64,000 nt of DNA from Lunatimonas sp. (GTDB lineage Bacteria; Bacteroidota; Bacteroidia; Cytophagales; Cyclobacteriaceae), in NCBI RefSeq assembly GCF_020832325.1, contig NZ_JAFIEU010000019.1, positions 91,402-155,401 of the forward strand, read 5' to 3'. The position numbers and the translations under genes were made by a program. The notes beneath the pieces are model-generated. The model was not told the DNA's origin. It saw nothing but the letters and a program-made list of their open reading frames with translations, and made no database searches. Shown here piece after piece: positions 18,801-26,607 of the stretch (position 1 is its first letter; every line of letters starts with the position of its first letter).

Positions 18801-19338
18801 GGCCTGTAGCGTATACGGATCCCAATATCTAATGGATGGCTTGTATAATGCCGGTGAAGCTGACTACGCCTTGGAGTTGATGACGGCCACCCACGATAGA
18901 AGCTGGTGGAACATGATTGCGATCGGTTCTACGATGACCTTGGAGGCTTGGGACATGAAATACAAGCCCAACGCGGATTGGAACCATGCCTGGGGTGCGG
19001 TGCCGGGAAATATCGTAGCCCGAAAGATGTGGGGCATTGCGCCAAAAACTCCTGGTGCGGGGCTTTTGGAAATCCGCCCCCAGCTTAGCAAGCTGACAGA
19101 GTCGGATATTTCGGTACCTTTCCTCACAGGCGTGGTAAAGGCATCCTACCGGCGTGTAACGAACCGCTTACAGACCTACACGTTTGAGCTGCCTGCTAAT
19201 GTATCTGCCGACTTGATGTTGACGTTTAGCTCCAACGATTCCATCTCCTTGAACGGAGAAAAAGTAAATACACAATTTGGTTCGATTCGATTATCTCCTG
19301 GGTTAAACGAGATAGAGCTACAAGTGAATTCGTTTTAG
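15829..19338 (+). CDS. Bifunctional sulfatase / GH78 alpha-L-rhamnosidase fusion
   Basis: The 1169-residue secreted protein (signal peptide ending LPCLAQS) has two enzymes. Residues about 33-470 are an S1 sulfatase with PNIIFILTDDQ metal ligands, the formylglycine site Cys81 in CAASR and the later MGDNGY. From about residue 478 come an Fn3-like domain (NAPVFGWQVP), a beta-sandwich, and the GH78 catalytic (alpha/alpha)6 domain at about 740-1080 with IYVDGDRERIPYEADAY, then a C-terminal sandwich. It should remove sulfate and then alpha-linked rhamnose. The formylglycine motif has Ala where Pro is usual (CxAxR), which is accepted by maturases in some sulfatases. Comparable fusions are known, as I recall, from ulvan loci of marine flavobacteria. 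It is followed by a terminator, so it is its own unit. Confidence 0.9.
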   Translation: MFKTIYTLLAWAAFAQLPCLAQSQSPADQPKKPNIIFILTDDQRWDALGYAGNELIHTPEMDRLAEEGSYFPNALVTTPICAASRATIFSGLYERTHAYTFQTGPIKNEFMETAYPKLLKEAGYRVGFYGKYGVNHKDLAGQFDEYDSYDRNGQFKDHRGYFYKTIDGDTVHLTRYTGHQALEFIEKARPDEPFCLSLSFSAPHAHDPAELQYFWQKEVDPLLQNVTMPGPDLAEDKYFDAQPDFVKRGFNRLRWTWRYDTPEKYQHSMKGYYRMISGIDLEIAKIRKHLADKGLDKNTVIILMGDNGYFTGERQLAGKWLLYDNSIRVPLMVYDPRLSSHVDSPEMAANVDVPATILDLAGVQIPANYQGKSLLPVIKGEKLNRDTVLIEHLWDFENIPPSEGLRTAEWKYFRYVNDKSVEELYHLAEDPKEINNLANDPRHSDRLRTFRQKLDMLTEQLSDETTAAPENLHVEMIRNPFGLTLATNAPVFGWQVPKGLVFQSAYQLLVSSTKEKIDQNLGDVWDSGKVIGSQSVNISYGGPALTEHRTYFWKVRLWDGDNRTGRYGEAMNFRVGTPEGYLTTANHFLQEDVSPQEMRKVSGDTWLVDFGKAAFANLALHYPSDRSETLTVRLGEQLVNGRINRSPQGHIRYQEVKVSVSPGTNRYVLQLPPDERNTGPAAVALPDTFPVLLPFRYAEIVARKQPQEVIQQAYFGYFEEDHSSFSSSDTVLNQVWDLCKYTMKATSFAGIYVDGDRERIPYEADAYINQLSHYAVDWEYPIARRSIEYFMENPTWPTEWQLHLALMFYEDYLYTGNTTLIEKYYDELKHKTLMELAREDGLISSERATPEFMEKLGFKDPTIQLADIVDWPPAQKDTGWQLATAEGERDGFVFKPINTVINALYFKNLEIMGEFARLLGRNSEALEYELMAAKVKKAVTEKLMDREKGIYLDGEGAGHSSLHANMMPLAFNMVADEHLPAVVEFIKSRGMACSVYGSQYLMDGLYNAGEADYALELMTATHDRSWWNMIAIGSTMTLEAWDMKYKPNADWNHAWGAVPGNIVARKMWGIAPKTPGAGLLEIRPQLSKLTESDISVPFLTGVVKASYRRVTNRLQTYTFELPANVSADLMLTFSSNDSISLNGEKVNTQFGSIRLSPGLNEIELQVNSF

Positions 19339-19378
19339 GCAAAGCCTCTTTTGGCTTGGTTTAAAGCTACCGCAATAT

Positions 19379-19432
19379 TGCCATGCGCCCTTTCCTGGTT
19401 TAGATTCAGGAGTGGGGCGCATGGCATTTTTT
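19379..19432 (+). terminator. Rho-independent terminator after the sulfatase-rhamnosidase gene
   Basis: A 12-bp stem (TGCCATGCGCCC / GGGCGCATGGCA) extended by a CCTG/CAGG pairing is followed by TTTTTT at 19427-19432. It lies 41 bp after the stop. Confidence 0.88.
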
Positions 19433-19520
19433 GTGCAATTTTATAAAAGCAAGCGGCCTGAATTGCCCGCTAAACGGCAAATCTATTATATAGGGATCTT
19501 TATGGATTGATTAGCAGAAG

Positions 19521-19546
19521 GTTAAAATAGCACATGATTTGGGTAA
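19521..19546 (+). promoter_or_regulatory. 26-bp conserved promoter motif, copy A (upstream of susC1)
   Basis: It reads GTTAAAATAGCACAT followed by GATTTGGGTAA. The same pattern occurs at 35053-35078 and 41095-41120, each upstream of a locus transcription unit; about 18 of 26 positions are the same in all three. It ends 66 bp before the susC1 ATG. Confidence 0.5.
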
Positions 19547-19612
19547 AATTTTGGAAAGATGGTTAGTTTCAACGCAGTAATTTTGAAAAGTATTCATCAA
19601 AACTACTCGTAT

Positions 19613-22600
19613 ATGAACATAAAATTAACCAATCTAACCAAAAGTAAACCCTCCAAAAGATGTTTCGGAACACACATTTGCTGGATGGTTACCTGTCTAA
19701 TATTATTTCAGGTTAGCGAAGGGGAGGCAGCTGTTTACTTAGAGCGTTTGGATGAGTCATCTAGCGCTAGTTCTGAGCCGAAGTTAGCATTTGAAGATGT
19801 CCGAGTTACGGGAAAAGTGACCGAGGAAAACGGTGATCCACTTCCCGGAGCAACCATCGCAGTGGAGGGTTCGTCCATTGTGACGGTTACAGATATAGAT
19901 GGGAATTTCGAGATCAATGCACCTGATGGCGCAACTTTGGTTTTCTCCTTTATTGGTTATAATACAGAACGTTTTCAGGTGGGATCTCAAACGATTTTGA
20001 ATGTCACCATGAAAGTGTCAGAATCCTCACTCGATGAAATCGTAGTAGTAGGATATGGTACTACGAAAAAAGTCAATTTGCTTGGGGCCATTTCAGCCGT
20101 TTCTAGTGAGGATTTAGCCAATCAAACGTTGACTTCCGCGGGTCAGGCACTTATGGGCAGGGTTGCTGGTGTACAAATGATACAACCTTCTGCGCAGCCT
20201 GGAAGGGATGCACCCACTATCAATATTAGAGGTGTAAATACTATCAGACAAAGTGCAGATGGGCAGAATCTAGATACTGCACCTTTGGTTATTATTGATG
20301 GTGTGCAGGCTACTATGGTAGATATACATCCTCAGGACATAGAGAGTATTTCCGTGTTGAAAGATGCTTCTTCTGCAGCTATTTATGGTGCTAGGGCAGC
20401 AAACGGAGTGATTTTAATAACGACTAAAAGAGGGTTGCCAAAAAAACCCAGTATTTCCATTAATTCTTATTACGGCTGGCAAAATGCAACCTTTATTCCC
20501 AAGGTATTGAATCCGTATGATTATGCCTTGCTGAGAAATGAAAGCAGGACTAATGTTGGTAATTCTCCCGACTATAATGAGGAAACCTTGAATTGGTTTA
20601 GGAATTACGAACACGAAGGTTTCTGGGAATTTGTATACATTCCGAATGCACCGTTGGTAAATCATCATATTTCCGTAAATGGCGGTGCAGAGAATGTCCA
20701 ATATATGATTTCTGCTGGCTTTCAAGGTCACGAGGGTATCGTTTTAAACACGAATTCAGACAGGTTTAATGTTAGGTCAAACATTGACGTGAAAGTTTCT
20801 GACAAAGTGAAGGCCGGTGTTAACTTTTCTGCCAGCTTATTCAAAAATGAAGAGCCAAATTATGGTGGTTTGGGTACTCAACTGCTAATTAGAGACGCTA
20901 TCCGTCATCCACCTTTTGCGATGGTGGATGGGTTAATTCATGCTGATGGGTTTTATTCCAGAGGAACCTTGGGTAGGGCACTTCATAGTATGAACGCGAT
21001 TGGTTTGGCAACACAGGGCGGAATGGACAATGAAAGCATTCAGCGGATTATCCCGAATCTCTACCTCGAATACTCTCCAGTAAAAGATTTTACTGTTAGG
21101 ACTACAGGTTCTGCTTTTATCGAGAGTACCAGACGCTCCCGATTTCAAAATCCTCACTTTTCATCGGATGGTGTGAATTTGCAGCCTCACAATCCACTAG
21201 GGGGATTGACGGAAATATATGATGCCAATAGCACCATCTTATTTGAGACTACGGCTAATTACGTAAAATCCATCGGTAAATCGAATTTCAATGGTTTATT
21301 AGGCTTTACGGATCAAACTTTTGAAAGGGATGTGTTTCAGGCATCTAATCAGGGTTACCCTAATGATGCAGTGGCGAAACTGAATGCAGGTTCTATAAAC
21401 CCTTCCGTCTCGGGTACAGGTCAAGAGTGGGCTCTTAGGTCGGTTTTTGGACGTGCAGGTTATGCCTTTGATGAACGGTATCTAGCCGAGGTCAATATGC
21501 GATACGACGGTTCTTCCAGGTTTGGACAAGCATCCAGGTGGGGAGTATTCCCTTCTTTGGCAGTAGGATGGAGAATGGACAGGGAGCGGTTTATGCAGGG
21601 GGTAAACTGGATAAACAATCTTAAATGGCGGGCCAATTGGGGTCAATTGGGCAATCAGAACATTGGTAATTACAGCCATATTTCCAGAGTCGCATTGGAT
21701 CGAAATTATGTGTTTGGCAATTCGTTGGTTCAAGGTGCCGCATTGGCGAACCTTAATAATCCAAATGTTAGGTGGGAAACAACTACCATGTCAGATCTAG
21801 GGTTTGATGCCACGTTATTTAATAACAAAGTTTCTATAGAAACCTCTGTTTATAGAAGAATTAGTGACGATATCTTGGTGACGCCCCCAGTCCCGCTCAC
21901 GCTTGGCAACTTAAGTCCCCCCGTTCAGAATCAAGGAAAAGTCCGAAATCAAGGCATTGAGATTTTGATGTCCTACTTTGGAAGTGTAGGGAAGGACTTT
22001 AATTACAGTATTTCAGGTAATTGGAGCTATAATGACAATGTGGTATTGGAGTTGAACGAGGAGTTTATATCCGCAAACAAAATAATTACACGCGTTGGAG
22101 AACCTATCAGTAGTTTTTTTGGACATCGAATTATTGGTCTTTTTAACAGTGACGCTGAGGCTCAGAATGTGGAGCGCTGGGGACGCCAACCCGGTGGCCC
22201 AAGACATGGTGCCGGCGATTATATCTATGCGGATGAAAATGGGGACGGGATAATTAACGCTGCGGATAGGGTCGTCATCGGCAATACGAATATAAGACAC
22301 ACCCTCGGAGGTACCATCACAATGGACTATAAGGGGTTTGATTTCAGGGTGCTATTCCAAGGAGTTATCGGTCGGGATCTTGAAGATGGCGTTTTTGGTA
22401 ATGACGGCCTAAGAGGTGGCGATAATTTAACTACAAAATGGCTGGACAGATGGACGCCGGAAAACCAAAACACTACGGTTCCAAGAGTAGCCCAGGGCGT
22501 AAACTGGAATACGTCTTTGTTTGTAGGGCCTGCATTAAGCTACAATATTGTGGACGGTTCATACGTCAGGCTAAAGCACATAGAATTGGGGTATTCCTTT

Positions 22601-22789
22601 CCGGATCAAATCAATGAAAGATTGGGTTTATCCAGATTAAGACTGTATGTGACCGGTCAAAATATGCTGACTTGGACAAACTTCATTCCCGGCTTCGATC
22701 CGGAATCCGCTTTGTTGTTTAACGATACAAATGACGCGTATCCACAAGCAAGGACTTTTGCAGTTGGGGTAAATATTGGTATTAATTAA
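19613..22789 (+). CDS. SusC/RagA-type TonB-dependent outer-membrane transporter (pair 1)
   Basis: This is a TonB-dependent importer of oligosaccharides through the outer membrane. After a signal sequence there is a carboxypeptidase-regulatory-like domain (VTGKVTEENGDPLPGATIAVEG), the TonB-box region SLDEIVVVGYGTTKK, a plug domain (GVQMIQPSAQPGRDAPTINIRG split across strands, VLKDASSAAIYGARAANGVILITTK) and a 22-strand barrel to the C-terminus (TFAVGVNIGIN). I choose the ATG at 19613; one at 19559 would add 18 residues. The susD partner follows 18 bp after the stop. Codon use looks more AT-rich than in its neighbours. Confidence 0.95.
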   Translation: MNIKLTNLTKSKPSKRCFGTHICWMVTCLILFQVSEGEAAVYLERLDESSSASSEPKLAFEDVRVTGKVTEENGDPLPGATIAVEGSSIVTVTDIDGNFEINAPDGATLVFSFIGYNTERFQVGSQTILNVTMKVSESSLDEIVVVGYGTTKKVNLLGAISAVSSEDLANQTLTSAGQALMGRVAGVQMIQPSAQPGRDAPTINIRGVNTIRQSADGQNLDTAPLVIIDGVQATMVDIHPQDIESISVLKDASSAAIYGARAANGVILITTKRGLPKKPSISINSYYGWQNATFIPKVLNPYDYALLRNESRTNVGNSPDYNEETLNWFRNYEHEGFWEFVYIPNAPLVNHHISVNGGAENVQYMISAGFQGHEGIVLNTNSDRFNVRSNIDVKVSDKVKAGVNFSASLFKNEEPNYGGLGTQLLIRDAIRHPPFAMVDGLIHADGFYSRGTLGRALHSMNAIGLATQGGMDNESIQRIIPNLYLEYSPVKDFTVRTTGSAFIESTRRSRFQNPHFSSDGVNLQPHNPLGGLTEIYDANSTILFETTANYVKSIGKSNFNGLLGFTDQTFERDVFQASNQGYPNDAVAKLNAGSINPSVSGTGQEWALRSVFGRAGYAFDERYLAEVNMRYDGSSRFGQASRWGVFPSLAVGWRMDRERFMQGVNWINNLKWRANWGQLGNQNIGNYSHISRVALDRNYVFGNSLVQGAALANLNNPNVRWETTTMSDLGFDATLFNNKVSIETSVYRRISDDILVTPPVPLTLGNLSPPVQNQGKVRNQGIEILMSYFGSVGKDFNYSISGNWSYNDNVVLELNEEFISANKIITRVGEPISSFFGHRIIGLFNSDAEAQNVERWGRQPGGPRHGAGDYIYADENGDGIINAADRVVIGNTNIRHTLGGTITMDYKGFDFRVLFQGVIGRDLEDGVFGNDGLRGGDNLTTKWLDRWTPENQNTTVPRVAQGVNWNTSLFVGPALSYNIVDGSYVRLKHIELGYSFPDQINERLGLSRLRLYVTGQNMLTWTNFIPGFDPESALLFNDTNDAYPQARTFAVGVNIGIN

Positions 22790-22807
22790 TTGGTAAAACC
22801 GAAAGAA

Positions 22808-24271
22808 ATGAAAAGGATATATTTATTTATCTTATTAGCGAGCTTTACTTTAGGTTGTCAGGAGCTTGATAGGTTCCCGTTGGACCAATTGAGTGAAGGA
22901 ACGTTTTGGACAAACCAGCAACAAGCTGTTCAGGCAATAAATGGCGTATACAACGTATTGGCACACGACCAAATGTATAGAAGTTTCTTTATGCAGACAG
23001 ACGGCTTGTCTGCTAATGCGCTATCGGCCTTTGTTTTTTCCGGCTATTTGGAGATCAGTGAAAATATAGGTTGGGATGCAAGGAGTTCGGTGCCAGCTAA
23101 TTTCTGGGGGAAATCGTATGAAGGAGTCGTTCGGGCGAACCAAGTGATTACCAATGTTCCCGGAATTACTATGGATGAAGGGTTGAAAAACCGGATATTG
23201 GGGGAAGCTCATTTCTTACGAGCCTTATTTTACTTTCACCTTACCAACCTTTGGGGAGATGTTCCATTGATTGTACAAATTCAAAGTGTAGGGGAGCAGG
23301 CCTTGGTTTCACGAAACCCAAAAGCGCAAGTCATCAATCAAGTACTTTCCGATCTTGAATTTGCCATAGCCAATTTGCCTACTAGGTCGCAGTACCCTTC
23401 TTCAGAAACAGGAAGGGCTTCCAAGGAGTCAGCGCATGGGCTTAAATCCAGAGTACATCTATACCAAAAGGAATGGGCCAATGTTATTTCCGAGGTAAAT
23501 GCGGTAACTCAACTTGGGTATGGACTTGTACCTATGAGTGAGTGGCCGAATCAGTTTCTTCCACAAGGAAATAATAACACCACCGAATCCATATTTGAGG
23601 TTCAGTTCCTCGGCTTTACTGGGTCAAATACAGGGAGCGCTTTTAATAGCATTGGCTTGCCAAATGCGCCAGGTTTCGGAGGAATGGGACTTTACCCAAC
23701 CCAGAATCTTGCAAATACATTTGAGGAAGGAGATCCCCGGAAGAACTGGACTATTATTTTCCCAGGAGAAACGTTTGCCGGGTTCCTTTTTCAACCTGAA
23801 CAATTAGACTTGAACTTTGGAGTTACAAATTTATTGCGGAAGAAAAGTGTAATTCCTGAGCCGAACATTGGCGGGGAGGGAAGTCAAAATGCAGTCGTTA
23901 TCCGATATGCAGAAATGTTACTAAACCTCGCTGAAGCTGAAAATGAGTTGAATGGTCCCGCAGCAGCTGCACCTCACGTAAATAGAATTCGAAACAGGGT
24001 CGGACTGGCGGACCTTCCTGAAGGGCTTAGCACTGAAGCAATGCGCCAAGCCATTCGTAAAGAAAGAAGATTGGAATTGGCCTTCGAAGGTCATCAATAC
24101 TTTGACCTGCTTCGTTATGGGCCCCAAGCTATGCAGGATGCGATGGAAATGGCTATTGAAGGTATTGCGGGCCATGTGCGGGTTTTTGAACCTAGGGTGA
24201 TGAGTTGGCCGATTCCTCAACGGGAAGTGGATGTAAACCCCAACTTGCTACCACAGAATCCCGGCTGGTGA
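22808..24271 (+). CDS. SusD/RagB-type glycan-binding lipoprotein (pair 1)
   Basis: The 487-residue lipoprotein (LLASFTLGCQELDRFP) caps SusC at the cell surface and binds the glycan. It has the SusD N-terminal FWTNQQQAVQAINGVYN, tetratricopeptide-like helices (ILGEAHFLRALFYFHLTNLWGDVPL), and the C-terminal RHxR-like segment IRKERRLELAFEGHQYFDLLRYG and final MSWPIPQREVDVNPNLLPQNPGW. The start is the ATG at 22808, which gives a clean signal. It pairs with the SusC just upstream. Confidence 0.95.
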   Translation: MKRIYLFILLASFTLGCQELDRFPLDQLSEGTFWTNQQQAVQAINGVYNVLAHDQMYRSFFMQTDGLSANALSAFVFSGYLEISENIGWDARSSVPANFWGKSYEGVVRANQVITNVPGITMDEGLKNRILGEAHFLRALFYFHLTNLWGDVPLIVQIQSVGEQALVSRNPKAQVINQVLSDLEFAIANLPTRSQYPSSETGRASKESAHGLKSRVHLYQKEWANVISEVNAVTQLGYGLVPMSEWPNQFLPQGNNNTTESIFEVQFLGFTGSNTGSAFNSIGLPNAPGFGGMGLYPTQNLANTFEEGDPRKNWTIIFPGETFAGFLFQPEQLDLNFGVTNLLRKKSVIPEPNIGGEGSQNAVVIRYAEMLLNLAEAENELNGPAAAAPHVNRIRNRVGLADLPEGLSTEAMRQAIRKERRLELAFEGHQYFDLLRYGPQAMQDAMEMAIEGIAGHVRVFEPRVMSWPIPQREVDVNPNLLPQNPGW

Positions 24272-24401
24272 TATTCACTAAAAATAATCCAAGGTGCCAC
24301 AGGTATTGGTTGTCGGACAAAGGTGTTGGTCCATTGGCGTTGCGGTTGCAGGTCGGTGATGCTATTCGCTTACTATCTTGTTAGTTGTCCGTTTCATATG
24401 T

Positions 24402-24545
24402 ATGCAAATCCGACTTCCAGCATATGTGGCCCTTGGTTTTCTTTCTTTTGAAGCTCCTTCCCGGGAAGTCATACTGGTTTTGGGGACAGATTCTTCCCCG
24501 ATCATACACGTACGAATGACGGTTTTTGAACCTTTCAAGCCATAA
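24402..24545 (+). CDS. Possible small ORF, 47 residues
   Basis: An open frame starts at an ATG at 24402 and ends three bases before the metallopeptidase gene. The peptide (with SREVILVLGTDSSPIIHVRM) has a protein-like composition but no recognised family. The frame stays open upstream to 24360, so it might also be a decayed C-terminus. The remainder of this 277-bp gap shows nothing. Confidence 0.2.
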   Translation: MQIRLPAYVALGFLSFEAPSREVILVLGTDSSPIIHVRMTVFEPFKP

Positions 24546-24548
24546 TCG

Positions 24549-26576
24549 ATGCAACACCTGTTGATAACCATTTTCTTTACCTTATCGCTATTCCTAACCG
24601 GTTATGGGCAGGAAGACACCGCTTTTATTTCCGAATCGGCTAAGGAGCAAGTGGTGGATAGGCTGATAGAGCAATATGGAGAGGAGGAGTCTGCCCGGAT
24701 CACACGCGGGGTTCATCATTTGGCGTCGCTGTGGCTCGAAGCAGATGGAAGCCCTACGGCTTTTCATGATTTCTGTCTCAAACAGTTTATTCCAAGTGGC
24801 GAAGCACTAGATCAGGCCTTTGACATCGCGGAGCAGCAATTCGAAGCAATCAATGGGTACCGACGCGAGCTTTCTCTCAAGTTGGATTACCCGGTTACCA
24901 CGATGATCCGCCCCGTTACCGAGCTTGATCGCATGTTTGCCGGCGCACAGTTCCAAGTTGATTTTTTCAAAAACAAGCTGGCCATGGCAATCGCGCTGAA
25001 TTTCCCCTTTTTTACGTTGGAGGAAAAGGAGCGACTAGGGCCCCATTGGAGCAGAAAGGAATGGGCCATGGCTCGGCTAGGCGATCAGTTTGATTTCAGA
25101 GTTGACCCCGAAAAGGAACCCAAGCCAACTAGCTTGCCGGATGAGCTGCGGGACTATACCTCGCTGTATATCCTTTCCATGGATCAGGTACTGTCTCCGA
25201 GGATGGAAGTACTTTTCCCGGCCGGTACCCGGTTGAATAGTCACAACGGACTAAGGGATGAAATCAAGGGCCTTTATTCCAGGAAGGACCCGCTTGAAAA
25301 ACAACGCATCCTTCAGGCCATCATCATGCACATCATACACCAGACCATTCCGGCTTGTATGATCGGAGAAACTCCCTATTACTGGGAACCGCAGGCAAAT
25401 AAGGTGTATGCCAAGGAGGGTAAGAAGTTTGTAGAAGTGGATTATTCAGCAGAAGCAGGTACCCGATACCGGGTGCTCCATCATAACATGACTTCAAAAA
25501 TGCGGCAGGATGTAAAATATGCAGCCGGCTCCACTTACCTCTCCCGTACCTTTGACAACGTCCAACTCTCAGAATCAAAAATCGTTTCCCTGCTCGAATC
25601 GGTGGTTGGTGCACCGGAAAAGAAGGCCGTCGCAGCGATGATCGAGAAGCGTTTGGGCCGGAAGTTAGAGCCTTTCGATATCTGGATTACTGATTTTGAC
25701 GAAAGGCCTGATGTCGACATGGACCAACTGGATCGAATTCTGCGAGAGAAATATCCAACCCCGATGGCCTTTCAGCAAGATATTCCCACGATTTTACAAA
25801 AAGTAGGCTTTCGCAGGTTTGAGGCGGATTTTATCGGTAGTCGCATCGTGGTGGACCCGATACCTTCCGGAGGCCATGCAAATGCTCCCCAAATGCGTGG
25901 TGCCAACGCACACCTGCGCACGCGGTTTGAATCAGATGGACTCAATTACAAAGGTTACCGCGTGGCCATGCATGAGATCGGACACAATATTCAGCAGATA
26001 GTCGGCACCTACATGACAGACTATTATCTGTTGAAGGGAATCCCCAGTAGTCCCTTTACCGAAGCTATGGCAGATTTGCTTGCGTACCGTAACCTCGTTG
26101 CGTTGGGAGTCAATCCAGACTACCGTGTGAGGGAAAGACAATCCAATGCACTGGCCGCTTTTTGGTTTGTCTGTGAAATCGGAGCGGTAGCTTTGCACGA
26201 GATTCGGGTTTGGAATTGGTTATACGATCATCCGAATGCGACGGTTGATGAGCTAAATGAGGCTACGCTAGAGATCGCCAAAGGACTATGGAATGAGTAT
26301 TTTGCCGAAATATATGGGATTAAAGACGTGCCGATCTTTGCGATTTACAATCACTTTATCTCCGGAGCCCTATACCTGCACAGCTATCCGCTGGGTAATA
26401 TCGTCATGATGCAGCTGGAAGAGCAATTTGACGGGCTGGATTTTGCGGAGGAGTTGATTCGGGTGTGTAAAATAGGAAAGTTGACACCCGACCAATGGAT
26501 GATAGAGGCCACAGGAAATCCCCTAAGTGCTGAACCGCTTTTGAAGGCGACAAGGGAGGCGTTGGAAGCCCTTTAA
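24549..26576 (+). CDS. Secreted gluzincin-type metallopeptidase (M3-like)
   Basis: The 675-residue product has a signal peptide (ending LFLTGYGQ). Near residue 475 it has HEIGH in RVAMHEIGHNIQQ, with a downstream Glu in SPFTEAMADLLAY about 35 residues later as the likely third zinc ligand. This is the gluzincin layout of M3 (thimet/oligopeptidase F-like) enzymes, and the long helical N-terminal part fits that fold. It is unusual inside a sulfated-glycan locus. It is followed 31 bp later by the unknown protein gene, so the two are probably co-expressed. The exact peptidase family is uncertain. Confidence 0.72.
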   Translation: MQHLLITIFFTLSLFLTGYGQEDTAFISESAKEQVVDRLIEQYGEEESARITRGVHHLASLWLEADGSPTAFHDFCLKQFIPSGEALDQAFDIAEQQFEAINGYRRELSLKLDYPVTTMIRPVTELDRMFAGAQFQVDFFKNKLAMAIALNFPFFTLEEKERLGPHWSRKEWAMARLGDQFDFRVDPEKEPKPTSLPDELRDYTSLYILSMDQVLSPRMEVLFPAGTRLNSHNGLRDEIKGLYSRKDPLEKQRILQAIIMHIIHQTIPACMIGETPYYWEPQANKVYAKEGKKFVEVDYSAEAGTRYRVLHHNMTSKMRQDVKYAAGSTYLSRTFDNVQLSESKIVSLLESVVGAPEKKAVAAMIEKRLGRKLEPFDIWITDFDERPDVDMDQLDRILREKYPTPMAFQQDIPTILQKVGFRRFEADFIGSRIVVDPIPSGGHANAPQMRGANAHLRTRFESDGLNYKGYRVAMHEIGHNIQQIVGTYMTDYYLLKGIPSSPFTEAMADLLAYRNLVALGVNPDYRVRERQSNALAAFWFVCEIGAVALHEIRVWNWLYDHPNATVDELNEATLEIAKGLWNEYFAEIYGIKDVPIFAIYNHFISGALYLHSYPLGNIVMMQLEEQFDGLDFAEELIRVCKIGKLTPDQWMIEATGNPLSAEPLLKATREALEAL

Positions 26577-26607
26577 TGGGGGAGACGATGACATTATCAA
26601 CTAAAGA

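Noticed and set aside
19578..19585. Bacteroidota -7 box TAATTTTG before susC1
   Set aside because: It matches TAnnTTTG, but the nearest upstream TTTG is 24 bp away instead of about 19-21 and it lies inside the alternative N-terminal extension; chance is likely in this AT-rich stretch.
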